Assembly: GCF_024055725.1 (NCBI RefSeq)
Contig: NZ_JAMXMX010000014.1
Coordinates: forward strand, 62,001 to 126,000
From: Actinoallomurus spadix
Lineage (GTDB): Bacteria > Actinomycetota > Actinomycetes > Streptosporangiales > Streptosporangiaceae
Direction of reading: 5' to 3'
DNA length: 64,000 bases
Positions 18,765 through 27,123 of this stretch are shown in pieces (the stretch's first letter is position 1; the number at the start of each line of letters is the position of its first letter). Under the pieces are notes generated by a model. The model had not been told where the DNA came from. It searched no databases and was given only the letters and a program-made list of their open reading frames with translations. Made by a program: the position numbers and the translations under genes.

Positions 18765-19763
18765 ATGCCCTACCGTGTGCGACCGCCCGGCTACCCCGGC
18801 CGGCCGGGCATGCCGGACCGGAGGACCGTCCTGCTGGCGGGCCTGGGAACGGCCGCCGCCGCGCTCGGCGGCTGCACCCTGACCGGCGCGGGAGACCGTT
18901 ACCGGAAGGGACCCCTGCCGATCGGCACCGGGGTCACGAACGGGGTCTACTACCGCTACGGCCGGCGGCTCGCCCGCCTTCTCGACGACCGCCTCCCGGG
19001 CGTGCGCGCCTCGGCGAACGTCACCACCGGGTCCCTGGACAACCTCCAGTGGCTGCGGTGGGGCGGCGACCGGCTCGCGTTCCTGGCCGCCGACGTCGCC
19101 GGCACCGCGGCGGCCGAGCCGGACGCGCCGGACGCGCCGATCCGGGCGCTGGCCCGCCTGTACGACGACTACCTCCACCTCGTGGTCCTGCAGTCGTCGG
19201 ACTACCGCACGATCGACGACCTGCGCGGCCGGCACGTCTCGGTCGGCGCGAAGGGGTCGGGCGTGGAGGTCGTGGCCCAGCGGGCCCTGGCCGCCGCCGG
19301 CCTGACCGGGCACCTCACGCCGGTGCGGATGGGCCTGGACTACGCGCCCGCCGGCCTGCGGTCGGGGCTGATCGACGCGTTCTTCTGGTCCGGGGGCCTG
19401 CCGACCGCCGGGATCGCCGAGCTGGCCGCGCGCCTCCCGATCCGCCTCATCCCGCTCGGCGGGCTGGCCCCGGAGATCCGCCGGCGGTACGGGCCGTACT
19501 ACCGCACGGGCACCATCCCGAGCGGCACGTACGTGAACGTCGACGAGACCCAGACCCTGGCCCTCGCCAACTTCCTGGCCGCCCCGGCCTCGTTCGACGA
19601 CGCGCTCGCCTACCGCGTGACCGAGATCCTGATCCGGGACCGGGACGCCCTCGCCGCGGCCGTGCCCTCGGCGGAGCTGCTGGACGTGCGCAGCGCGATC
19701 CAGACCGACCCGGTGCCGCTGCACCCGGGGGCGCTGCGCTACTACCGGTCGATCAGGCGCTGA
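18765..19763 (+). CDS. TAXI-family TRAP solute-binding lipoprotein
   Basis: The 332-aa protein has a signal sequence with Arg-Arg and lipobox ALGGC. The TAXI fold follows, with IGTGVTNGVYYRYGRRLARLL near the N-terminus, TTGSLDNLQWL, and a hinge region DLRGRHVSVGAKGSGVEVVA. Such proteins capture dicarboxylates, glutamate or similar ligands for TRAP transporters, but no TRAP membrane subunits are in the window. It converges on a histidine kinase gene ending 67 bp away, so it may present ligand to that kinase rather than to a permease; this is inference. The ATG at 18765 gives the best-positioned signal peptide. Confidence 0.88.
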   Translation: MPYRVRPPGYPGRPGMPDRRTVLLAGLGTAAAALGGCTLTGAGDRYRKGPLPIGTGVTNGVYYRYGRRLARLLDDRLPGVRASANVTTGSLDNLQWLRWGGDRLAFLAADVAGTAAAEPDAPDAPIRALARLYDDYLHLVVLQSSDYRTIDDLRGRHVSVGAKGSGVEVVAQRALAAAGLTGHLTPVRMGLDYAPAGLRSGLIDAFFWSGGLPTAGIAELAARLPIRLIPLGGLAPEIRRRYGPYYRTGTIPSGTYVNVDETQTLALANFLAAPASFDDALAYRVTEILIRDRDALAAAVPSAELLDVRSAIQTDPVPLHPGALRYYRSIRR

Positions 19764-19775
19764 CGCCGCACGCGC

Positions 19776-19843
19776 ACCACCGGCCGACCGGACGCCGGCG
19801 ACGCACGCGGTTCGCCGTACCACCGGCCGGTCAGACGCCGGCG
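19776..19843. repeat. 25-bp imperfect direct repeat across the histidine kinase stop codon
   Basis: A segment beginning ACCACCGGCCG and ending GACGCCGGCG occurs at 19776-19800 and again at 19819-19843. The second copy includes the last codons of the histidine kinase. It probably arose by local slippage duplication at the 3' end of the gene. No function is evident. Confidence 0.5.
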
Positions 19844-21204
19844 GCGGGGACCGCCATCGTCACGCGCAGGCCCGCGCCGTCCGCGGCGGCGATCTCCAGG
19901 CGGCCGCCGCTCGCCTCCAGGAGGGTACGGGCGACCGACAGGCCGAGCCCGGAGCCGTCGACGTTCTGGTGGCCCGGACTGCGCCAGAACCGGTCGCCGA
20001 TCCGGGCGAGCTCCTCCGGCGGCAGGCCGGAGCCCTCGTCGGTGACGCGGATCTCGACGTCGCCGCCGGTCTCGGCCACCTCGACGGTGACGGCCGATCC
20101 CTCCGGGGAGAACTTCAGCGCGTTGTCGATCACCGCGTCGAAGGCGCTGCCGAGGCCGGTGGGGTCCGCGGAGCCGAGCACCGGCCCCGTCCACCTGCGG
20201 CGCACCTCGATGGCCCGCCGGTCGGCGACCACCTGCCAGGCGGTGACGCGCTCGTCGACGAGGACGGCCAGGTCGATGGTCTCCACGGTGGCGCCGTTCT
20301 CTTCGGCGAGGGCGAGTTCGAGGAGGTCGTCCAGGACCCGTGTGAGACGCTCCGCCTCGTGCCGCAGGTCCTGGATCTCCTCCTCCGACCCGGGCGGCAG
20401 GGACAGCGCCAGGCCCTCCAGCCGCAGCATGACGGCCGACAGCGGATTGCGCAGCTGGTGCGATGCGTCGGCCACGAAGGCGCGCTGGCGTTCCATCGTG
20501 GCCTCCACCTTCTGCACCATCTCGTTGAACGACGCCGTGAGGCGGCGCAGCTCCGGAGGGCCGGTGGCGGCCGGGACGCGCACGTCGAGCCGCCCCGTCG
20601 CGATCGTGTGGGTCACCGCGTCGAGCGCGCGGACGGGCCGCAGGATCCAGGTGGCCACCAGGTGCGCGAGCGCGAGGAAGAGCAGCACCGCGACGGCCTC
20701 CGCGGCGGCGAGCAGGGCCCAGTCCCGGGTGACGGCGGACCGCATCCGGCCCGTCGGTGAGACCGTGACGACCGCGCCGACGACGTCACCGTTCCGCGTC
20801 ACCGGCGCGGCCACGACGAGGGGGCCGTCGTCCCACGGCCAGATGGTGCCGGTGTCGGCGCTGTGCCGGCCGGCGAACGCCTGGCGCAGCCCGGCCCGGA
20901 CGTCGTCCGCGTCGCCGCCCGGGAAACCGGGCGTGGCGAACAGGGTCGAGCGCTGGCGGTCGACGACCGCCGCGGAGGTCCCGTAGACGTCGTGATAGCG
21001 GTCGAGCTCCCCGCCGATCTCCGATGGTGACGAGCCCAGGGGCTCGCCCGCCACGATGGACGCGAACCGCGTCGTGTCGTCCAGGCGGTCCTGGAACAGC
21101 GCGTCCTGGTGCTGCCGGACGATGCTCGTGGCCAGCGGGACGCCGAGCGCGAGCAGGCTGCAGATGACCAGGGTGTTGAGGACGAGGATCAGGCGTGCGC
21201 GCAC
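19831..21204 (-). CDS. Sensor histidine kinase with HAMP domain
   Basis: The 457-aa kinase has a first membrane helix (residues 5-25), an extracellular sensor region of about 130 residues, a second helix (163-185) followed by a HAMP domain, an H-box FVADASHQLRNPL with His249, and the N (DNALKFS), G1 (DEGSGLP) and G2 (GSGLGLSVAR) ATP-binding boxes. Autophosphorylation at His249 and transfer to the regulator encoded just upstream are expected. The GTG at 21204 lies 7 bp after the regulator stop codon. Convergence with the TAXI lipoprotein gene suggests that ligand-loaded lipoprotein could be its signal. Confidence 0.92.
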   Translation of the reverse strand: MRARLILVLNTLVICSLLALGVPLATSIVRQHQDALFQDRLDDTTRFASIVAGEPLGSSPSEIGGELDRYHDVYGTSAAVVDRQRSTLFATPGFPGGDADDVRAGLRQAFAGRHSADTGTIWPWDDGPLVVAAPVTRNGDVVGAVVTVSPTGRMRSAVTRDWALLAAAEAVAVLLFLALAHLVATWILRPVRALDAVTHTIATGRLDVRVPAATGPPELRRLTASFNEMVQKVEATMERQRAFVADASHQLRNPLSAVMLRLEGLALSLPPGSEEEIQDLRHEAERLTRVLDDLLELALAEENGATVETIDLAVLVDERVTAWQVVADRRAIEVRRRWTGPVLGSADPTGLGSAFDAVIDNALKFSPEGSAVTVEVAETGGDVEIRVTDEGSGLPPEELARIGDRFWRSPGHQNVDGSGLGLSVARTLLEASGGRLEIAAADGAGLRVTMAVPAAGV

Positions 21205-21211
21205 GGTCGGA

Positions 21212-21937
21212 TCACGGATGGGGAGGCGCGGTTCGCGGGCGCGGGGACGGGCCGCCGTCCGCGGTGACGCAGTAGCCCACGCCGCGTACGGTCTGGATGG
21301 CGCCGGGCACCTTCAGCTTGGCGCGCAGCGAGGCGATGTGGACCTCCAGCGTCCGCTGGTTGCCCTGCCAGTTCGTGTGCCACACCTCGCTGATCAGCTG
21401 GTCGCGCGGGCAGACGACGCCGGGACGGCGGGCGAGGACCGCCAGCAGGTCGAACTCCTTGCGGGTCAGGCTCACCGGCACCCCGTCGACGCTGACCACC
21501 CGGCGCAGCCGGTCCAGGTCGATCCGCCCGGCGATCAGCTCGGCCGCGGCGGGTTCGGCGGGGCGGGCGCCGTCGTGGCGCGCCGAGCGGCGGCTCACGA
21601 CGTGGATGCGCGCGATCAGCTCGCCGACGTCGTACGGCTTCACGACGTAGTCGTCGGCGCCGAGGTGAAGGCCGTGGATCCGCGAGCGCACGTCCGACCG
21701 CGCGGTCACCATGATGATCGGGACGTCGCGGACCGCGCGGATGCGGCCGCACAACTCGAACCCGTCGCTGTCGGGCAGGCCGAGATCCAGCAGGATGACG
21801 TCCGGCTCGTTCGCGAGGCGTTCGAGCGCCTCGGCCGCGGTGCACGCCGGGTCGACCTCGAAGCCGTGCCTGCGGAGGACCGAGCACAGCGCCGCGGCGA
21901 CGCGCACGTCATCCTCGACGACGAGTAGCCGCACCAC
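21212..21937 (-). CDS. OmpR/PhoB-type response regulator
   Basis: The 241-aa protein has an N-terminal receiver with acidic residues D9-D10, phosphoacceptor D51 in ILLDLGLPDSDG, the MVTARSD switch region and the KPYDVGEL lysine. A C-terminal winged helix contains LTRKEFDLLAVLARRPG and RTLEVHIASLRAKL. The start is the GTG at 21937 preceded by GAGGGAAGGAG. It forms an operon with the kinase 7 bp downstream. A palindrome at 21957-21972 directly upstream may be an autoregulatory site. Confidence 0.93.
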   Translation of the reverse strand: MVRLLVVEDDVRVAAALCSVLRRHGFEVDPACTAAEALERLANEPDVILLDLGLPDSDGFELCGRIRAVRDVPIIMVTARSDVRSRIHGLHLGADDYVVKPYDVGELIARIHVVSRRSARHDGARPAEPAAAELIAGRIDLDRLRRVVSVDGVPVSLTRKEFDLLAVLARRPGVVCPRDQLISEVWHTNWQGNQRTLEVHIASLRAKLKVPGAIQTVRGVGYCVTADGGPSPRPRTAPPHP

Positions 21938-21956
21938 CGCTCCTTCCCTCGGACGA

Positions 21957-21972
21957 CATAAGTGATCTTATG
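21957..21972. promoter_or_regulatory. Candidate operator CATAAG-TGAT-CTTATG
   Basis: A perfect 6-bp inverted repeat with a 4-base spacer, strikingly A+T-rich for this genome, lies 20-35 bases upstream of the response regulator start. It may be the regulator's own binding site or overlap its promoter. No second copy was noticed in the window. Confidence 0.45.
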
Positions 21973-22015
21973 CCGCCATCGCACACCGTACCGGGCCGAT
22001 CACACGAATGGGGCC

Positions 22016-22047
22016 GGGCCCTCCCCGGCGCCGGAGGGGGAGGGCCC
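22016..22047. terminator. Hairpin terminator downstream of the amino-acid permease
   Basis: The 11-bp perfect arms GGGCCCTCCCC and GGGGAGGGCCC surround a 10-base loop, 14 bases beyond the permease stop codon. There is no U-run, as is usual in actinomycetes. It insulates the two-component operon from permease transcription. Confidence 0.75.
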
Positions 22048-22060
22048 GGAGCTTTCGGGG

Positions 22061-23695
22061 TCAGCCCACCGCCGGGGCCAGGTCGGCCTCGCCGACCGCG
22101 GACTCCCCCGCGACCTCGCGGGACGGCCCGGCCCAGCCGCTGCGGACACCCCAGGCGTAGAAGGCCAGCGACGTCACGGCGACGACCGCCATGTCCACGC
22201 CGTACGGGAGGACGTCGTGGCCGCCGAACTTGGCGCTGCCGAGCGCGGACAGCAGCGCCATCCACGCGAGGTAGGCGACCAGCCAGATCCCGGCCCGCAG
22301 GTGCGGGGCCCATCCGGCGAACCGCTGCCGCCAGCCGTAGTAGGCGTAGAGCGGCAGGCCGAGCGCCATGATGCCGATCACCTCGCCGGTCAGCGGCCAC
22401 TTCGACCAGAACAGCAGCAGGGAGGCGAACATGAACCCGGCCGGGGCGACGATCCACAGCGCGGGGGCGCGGGCGGGCCGCGGCAGGTCCGGGCAGGTGC
22501 GCCGCAGGACCACCGCCGACACCGGTCCGGTCACGTACGAGATCACCGTGGCGACCGAGATGACCTCGGCGAGCGAACCCCAGCCCCGGAAGGTGAAGAG
22601 GAAGACGAAGGAGACCGCGAGGTTGAACCACATCGCCGGCTGCGGGATGCCGTACTTCGGGTGGACGTGACCCAGGATCCTCGGGAAGTAGCCGTTCTCC
22701 TTCATGCCCTGGATCATTCGCGCCGTGGACGCGGTGTAGGTCATGCCCGTGCCGGACGGGGAGACGAACGCGTCGGCGTACAGCGTGACGGCCAGCCAGT
22801 TGAGGTTCCACGCGATCGCGAGGTCGGCGAACGGCGAGTTGAAGTCGATGCCGGACCAGCCGTGCCCGAGGAGGTGGCCGGGCACGGCGCCGATGAACGC
22901 CGTCTGCAGCCCGACGTACACGAGCGCCGCGATGACCAGCGCGCCGATCAGCGCGATCGGCACCGAGCGGCCGGGGTTGCGCGCCTCGCCGGCCAGGTTG
23001 ATCGGGCTCTGGAAGCCGTTGTAGGCGAAGACCACGCCGGAGGTCGCGATGGCGCTGAGCACCGCGGCCCAGCCGTACGGGGCGAAGCCGCCGTGGTGGG
23101 CGAAGTTCCCGCCGTGGAAGCCGGAGGCGATCAGGCCGATGACCGTCAGCGCCGGAACGCTGAACTTCACGATCATGATGAAGTTGTTCGCCAGCGCGTA
23201 CAGCCGGACGGTCCAGTAGTTCAGCAGGAAGTACACGACGACGAGGACCGCGGCGAGGGCCAGGCCCATCGGATGAAGCTCTTTGCCGTCGTACAGGCCC
23301 TTGGCCCAGTGCCACTTCCACGAGCTCATGTACTGGATGGACGCCTCGGCTTCGATGGGGATCACCGACACGATGGCGATCCAGTTCGACCAGCCGCCCA
23401 TGTACCCGACGAGCGAGCCGTGGGAGTACTGCGCGTAGCGGACCATGCCGCCGGACTTGGGGAAGGTGGATCCCAGCTCCATGTACGACAGGCCGATCAA
23501 GATCATGATGCCCGCGCCGATGATCCACGCGAAGAGGGCCGCCGGGCCGGCGACCTTCGCGGCCTTCCACGAGCCGAACAACCAGCCGGAGCCGATGATC
23601 GAGCTGAGCCCGACCATGAGAAGCGAGAAGGTCCCGAGTCGCCGCCGGTAGTCACCGGTCGACGCGGATCCGGACACGGATGACGCGGTCGCCAT
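22061..23695 (-). CDS. APC-superfamily amino-acid permease
   Basis: The 544-aa protein has about 12-14 hydrophobic helices. Helix 1 carries the substrate-site signature GLSSIIGSGWLFGSW. FPKSGGMVRYAQYSHG precedes helix 3, FAYNGFQSPINLAGEARNP forms the conserved helix 6 region, and SPSGTGMTYTASTARMIQGM follows helix 8. The closest remembered relatives are YveA-like acidic amino-acid/proton symporters, but substrate cannot be assigned. The ATG at 23695 has GGAG about 8 bases upstream. It is a single-gene unit ending at the 22016 hairpin. Confidence 0.9.
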   Translation of the reverse strand: MATASSVSGSASTGDYRRRLGTFSLLMVGLSSIIGSGWLFGSWKAAKVAGPAALFAWIIGAGIMILIGLSYMELGSTFPKSGGMVRYAQYSHGSLVGYMGGWSNWIAIVSVIPIEAEASIQYMSSWKWHWAKGLYDGKELHPMGLALAAVLVVVYFLLNYWTVRLYALANNFIMIVKFSVPALTVIGLIASGFHGGNFAHHGGFAPYGWAAVLSAIATSGVVFAYNGFQSPINLAGEARNPGRSVPIALIGALVIAALVYVGLQTAFIGAVPGHLLGHGWSGIDFNSPFADLAIAWNLNWLAVTLYADAFVSPSGTGMTYTASTARMIQGMKENGYFPRILGHVHPKYGIPQPAMWFNLAVSFVFLFTFRGWGSLAEVISVATVISYVTGPVSAVVLRRTCPDLPRPARAPALWIVAPAGFMFASLLLFWSKWPLTGEVIGIMALGLPLYAYYGWRQRFAGWAPHLRAGIWLVAYLAWMALLSALGSAKFGGHDVLPYGVDMAVVAVTSLAFYAWGVRSGWAGPSREVAGESAVGEADLAPAVG

Positions 23696-23850
23696 TGATC
23701 ACTCCATCTCATCGCGCGCTTGAAGCGGAGGGTGTCTCGCGCGATGCGGACGAGAATCCCCCCGCGCGGCGGCGCGACGTGAGATGTTTGAGCGAGATCT
23801 GAGCTTCCGGGGCTCCGTGCCCGGCGATCCGTACCGTTCGACCCGGCCGG

Positions 23851-25041
23851 TCAGCAGCCGATGCGCGACGACCCGACGGCGACGTCGTCGAACCAGAGGG
23901 TGTCCCGCGCGCCGCCGTAGCTCTCCCAGCCGAGGCGCAGGTCGACGGGGCGCGGTCGCCAGTTCGCCCGGCTCAGCCACTGGCGGTCCACGTCCGGAGT
24001 CGGCGTGCCGTCCAGGTGCAGGCCGGCCACCTCGGTCCCGTTCAGCCAGGTGCTCATGGTGCCGTTCGTCCCGTTGACGGCGAACTCCACGCACGACCAC
24101 GTGTTCACGGGCAGCGGCACGCTCAGCGCGACGCCCGCCGGGCTCTGCTCGGGCAGGGTCGCGTCGTCGGACTCGCGGTTCCACTGCAGCGCCTGGTTCT
24201 GGCCGCCGAGCCGCAGGTGGCGGTTGCCGTCGGCCGCGTCGGTCAGCGTCGTGAAGGCCACGTGACCGGCGGGCAGCGCCTGGGTGTGCCGGACGTAGTA
24301 GCGCACGTAGAGGACGGAGCCGGCCGCCGCCACACCGGTCGTGTTGACCGCGAACGCGTGGTCGCAGTAGGTCGCGCCGCCGTCCACGCGGAGCGAGGTC
24401 GTACCCCCGTGCGCCTGGGTGTGGTCGATCGCGACCGCGCCCGAGCCCTGGCAGTCGGGGTACGACGGCTGCCAGGCGCCCGACGGCGCCGATCCGGTCT
24501 GACCCTCGAACCCGTCACAGAAGGCCGCCTGCTCACAAGACGTCGGGGGCGTGGGCGTCGGGGTCGGGGTGGGAGTGGGAGTGGAGGTGCCGTCCCCCTG
24601 GCAGCTCGCGCCGTTCAGCGCGAAGTCGGCCGGCGCCGTGTTCTGGCCGCTGAAGGTGCCCTGGAACCCGAAGCTCGCCGAGGCCCCGGTCGCCAGCGCG
24701 CCGTTGTATCCGCTGTCGCGGGCCGTGACGGCCTGCCCGGACTGGGCGACCTGGGCGTTCCACGCGGAGGTGACCTTCTGGTCCCCGGCGAACGTCCAGG
24801 TCAGCGTCCAGCTCGTGACCGGGGCCGCGTTGTTGGTGACGGTGACCTGGGCGGTGAAGCCGCCGGTCCACTGATTGAGGGTGTACGTGACGGCGCAGGG
24901 CGGCGCGGCCGACGCCGGCCCGGCGGAGGGCAGCACGAGCGAGACCAGGACGAGAATCGCTCCCACCACCGCCGAGGCGGCCCCGTAGGGCCAGGTGGCG
25001 GGCCGGCGGATCACGGGTCGGGTCTTCGCTGGGCCGGGCAT
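23851..25041 (-). CDS. Secreted CBM2 carbohydrate-binding protein with lyase-like C-domain
   Basis: The 396-aa protein has a signal peptide ending near ASAAPP (residue 47). A CBM2 domain (about 48-150) has conserved Trp residues in NQWTGGFTAQVTVTN, SWTLTWTF and SAWNAQ. A Thr-Pro linker of about 16 residues follows, then a 225-residue C-terminal domain (FCDGFEGQTG... to DTLWFDDVAV) resembling concanavalin-like polysaccharide lyases. The CBM2 would target cellulose or chitin. The C-domain activity is uncertain and it may only bind. GAGGAG precedes the ATG at 25041. A 24-bp inverted repeat lies just upstream. Confidence 0.83.
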   Translation of the reverse strand: MPGPAKTRPVIRRPATWPYGAASAVVGAILVLVSLVLPSAGPASAAPPCAVTYTLNQWTGGFTAQVTVTNNAAPVTSWTLTWTFAGDQKVTSAWNAQVAQSGQAVTARDSGYNGALATGASASFGFQGTFSGQNTAPADFALNGASCQGDGTSTPTPTPTPTPTPPTSCEQAAFCDGFEGQTGSAPSGAWQPSYPDCQGSGAVAIDHTQAHGGTTSLRVDGGATYCDHAFAVNTTGVAAAGSVLYVRYYVRHTQALPAGHVAFTTLTDAADGNRHLRLGGQNQALQWNRESDDATLPEQSPAGVALSVPLPVNTWSCVEFAVNGTNGTMSTWLNGTEVAGLHLDGTPTPDVDRQWLSRANWRPRPVDLRLGWESYGGARDTLWFDDVAVGSSRIGC

Positions 25042-25063
25042 GACTGCTCCTCACCGGGACGGC

Positions 25064-25087
25064 GCGTACGCGTCAGGACGCGTACGC
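25064..25087. promoter_or_regulatory. 24-bp perfect inverted repeat upstream of the CBM2 gene
   Basis: The arms GCGTACGCGT and ACGCGTACGC flank CAGG, 23-46 bases before the CBM2 gene start. The symmetry is perfect over 20 bases. The site does not match the CebR-type operator that controls many actinomycete cellulase genes, so another repressor is implied. It could also form a 5' mRNA hairpin. Confidence 0.55.
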
Positions 25088-25159
25088 ACCAGGGTGAGTC
25101 GGCCTCATCCGCCCGGCAAGGATCTTCCACTTCCTTTCACGCGCGGGGCGTGGAACGGG

Positions 25160-25600
25160 TCAGCGCGTGGCCTTCCAGCCGTGCAGGCGCATGAGGGCGG
25201 CGGCGGCGCGGGCGAAGCGCTCGGGGTCGAGGATCGCGCCCTCCCGGCGGATGTCGTCCTCGTCGAGCGCGAACACGCGGTCCAGCCGCACGTACGACGC
25301 GCGGCCGTCCCGGTCCCAGGATCCCGAGCCGAGTTCGAGCCAGTCGGGGTCGTCGCCGTGGTCGCGGCTGGACAGCATCATCGCGAGCAGGCGGCGGCCG
25401 TGCCGGCCGACGACCAGCAGCGGCCGGTCCTTCCCGCGCGCCGGGTCCTCCTCGTAGGGCACCCACGCCCACACGATCTCGCCGGGATCCGCGAGGCCGT
25501 CGAGGTCCGGGGAGTACTCGAGCGTCGCCGCCCGCTCGGGGGTATAGATCTCGCGCACCGCGCCGCGCGCGGGCCGCGGGTCTTCGCCATGATCGAACAT
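25160..25600 (-). CDS. PemK/MazF-like protein without a partner
   Basis: The 146-aa protein contains the family's core: PGEIVWAWVPYEE, then GKDRPLLVVGRHGRRLLAMMLSS and a final basic-acidic region. MazF/PemK toxins are ribosome-independent endoribonucleases. No antitoxin gene is adjacent. This longer actinomycete subgroup is usually solitary, so toxin activity is unproven. The ATG at 25600 has no strong ribosome site. It is divergent from the tryptophanase gene. Confidence 0.75.
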   Translation of the reverse strand: MFDHGEDPRPARGAVREIYTPERAATLEYSPDLDGLADPGEIVWAWVPYEEDPARGKDRPLLVVGRHGRRLLAMMLSSRDHGDDPDWLELGSGSWDRDGRASYVRLDRVFALDEDDIRREGAILDPERFARAAAALMRLHGWKATR

Positions 25601-25725
25601 CGGGGCAGCCTATCCGCCCGGCCGACGGAACATGCGGTTCACCATCAATTCTTATTTCGGAATGCCCAAATCGGCATGGAACGCGCCATACTGCGGCTGT
25701 CACGAACGACGCAAGGAGTCCCCCG

Positions 25726-27102
25726 ATGCCGCTCATGGAGCCCTACCGGATCAAGGTCGTCGAGCCGATCCCGGTGACCACCCGCGCCCAACGCGCGCAG
25801 GCCCTGACGCGCGCCGGGTACAACCTTTTCGGGCTGCGCGCCGACGAGGTCACCATCGATCTGCTGACCGACTCGGGCACCGGCGCCCTCTCCGCCGCCC
25901 AGCAGGCGGCCGCTGCGACCGGGGACGAGTCCTACGCCGGCGCCACTTCCTTCCATCGCTTCCGCGAGGTGGTCGAGGACCTGACCTCCTATGAGCACAT
26001 TTACCCGGTGCATCAGGGACGCGCCGCCGAACGGGTTCTGTTCTCGACTCTGCTGAAACCGGGTCAGATAACGCTCAGTAACACGCATTTTGACACCACT
26101 AGGGCGAACTCCGAACTCATCGGGTGCGAAGCCCGGGACCTGCCCTGCCCGGAGGCGGCGGATCTCGACAGCCGCGAGCCGTTCAAGGGGAACATCGACC
26201 TGGCGGCCCTGGAGGCGACACTGACCGGCCCGGACGCCGGCAGGGTCGGCCTGGTCATCATGACGATCACGAACAACGGAGGCGGCGGCCAGCCGGTCTC
26301 GATGGCCAACCTGGAGGCGGCGTCCCGGCTGTGCCGGCAGCACGGCGTCCCCTTCTTCCTCGATGCCGGGCGCTTCGCCGAGAACGCCTGGCTGGTCACG
26401 CGACGTGACCCCGACTACGCGGACGCCGACCCGCGCGACGTGGCCAGGGCCGCGTTCCGCCTCGCCGACGGATGCCTGGCCAGCCTCAAGAAGGACGGGA
26501 TCGCCAACATCGGCGGCCTGCTCGCGATGCGCGACGGCGACCTGGCCCGGCGGTGCGAGGTGATACTGACCGCGACCGAGGGCTTCCGGACGTACGGCGG
26601 CCTGGCGGGCCGGGACCTGGCGATGCTGGCCCAGGGGCTGCTCGAGGTGACGGATCCGCACTATCTCCGCTCACGCGAGGCCTCGGCGGCCCACCTGGCC
26701 GACCTCGTGAACGCGGCCGGTGTCGACACCGTGCAGCCGCCCGGCCTGCACGCCGTCTACCTCAACGCGGGACGCCTGCTGCCGCACATCCCTCCGGAGC
26801 GCTTCCCCGGTCACGCGCTGGCCTGCGCGCTGTACCTGGAGGGAGGCATCCGGACCGTCGAGCTGGGCACGCTGATGCTCGGCAAGGAGGGCGCCCAGGG
26901 CGAGCCGGTGACCGCCGCGCCGTTCGAGCTGGTCCGGCTGGCCCTCCCGCGCCGGGTGTACACCCAGAGTCATCTTGAGTACGTCGCGGAGGTCGTCGGC
27001 GTGGTGGCCAAGCAGGCCACGCTCGTGCCGGGTTACCGGATCGTCGAGTCGCCGCCGATCCTGCGGCACTTCAACGCGCGGCTGGCGCCGGTCACCGCGT
27101 AG
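25726..27102 (+). CDS. tnaA: Tryptophanase (tryptophan indole-lyase)
   Basis: The 458-aa PLP enzyme of the beta-eliminating lyase family has IDLLTDSGTGA, HQGRAAE, and PLP lysine K256 in SLKKDG. Positions separating tryptophanase from tyrosine phenol-lyase favour tryptophanase: D123 in HFDTTR (Thr in phenol-lyase), L380 in VELG (Arg in phenol-lyase, Ile in TnaA) and H448 in LRHF (Phe in phenol-lyase). It should split tryptophan to indole, pyruvate and ammonia. AAGGAG lies 7 bases before the ATG. No permease or tnaC-like leader accompanies it. The 5' portion uses more A/T-ending codons than its neighbours, hinting at transfer. Confidence 0.9.
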   Translation: MPLMEPYRIKVVEPIPVTTRAQRAQALTRAGYNLFGLRADEVTIDLLTDSGTGALSAAQQAAAATGDESYAGATSFHRFREVVEDLTSYEHIYPVHQGRAAERVLFSTLLKPGQITLSNTHFDTTRANSELIGCEARDLPCPEAADLDSREPFKGNIDLAALEATLTGPDAGRVGLVIMTITNNGGGGQPVSMANLEAASRLCRQHGVPFFLDAGRFAENAWLVTRRDPDYADADPRDVARAAFRLADGCLASLKKDGIANIGGLLAMRDGDLARRCEVILTATEGFRTYGGLAGRDLAMLAQGLLEVTDPHYLRSREASAAHLADLVNAAGVDTVQPPGLHAVYLNAGRLLPHIPPERFPGHALACALYLEGGIRTVELGTLMLGKEGAQGEPVTAAPFELVRLALPRRVYTQSHLEYVAEVVGVVAKQATLVPGYRIVESPPILRHFNARLAPVTA

Positions 27103-27123
27103 GACCCGCTTCGAGGCCCCCGG

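Noticed and set aside
18756-19823. Minus-strand frame covering the TAXI gene
   Set aside because: It is a shadow of the TAXI lipoprotein, which has a signal sequence, lipobox and family motifs.
23696-23850. Possible amino-acid riboswitch upstream of the permease
   Set aside because: Short complementary runs exist, but no glycine, lysine or other riboswitch core motif could be recognised.
25160-25600. Complete type II toxin-antitoxin module
   Set aside because: Only a MazF/PemK-like protein is present; no small antitoxin gene was found on either side.
25632-25725. Possible TnaC-like leader peptide (MRFTINSYFGMPKSAW...) before tryptophanase
   Set aside because: The frame has no stop codon before the tryptophanase gene and runs deep into it out of frame. 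The spacing and Pro/Trp arrangement of TnaC are absent.
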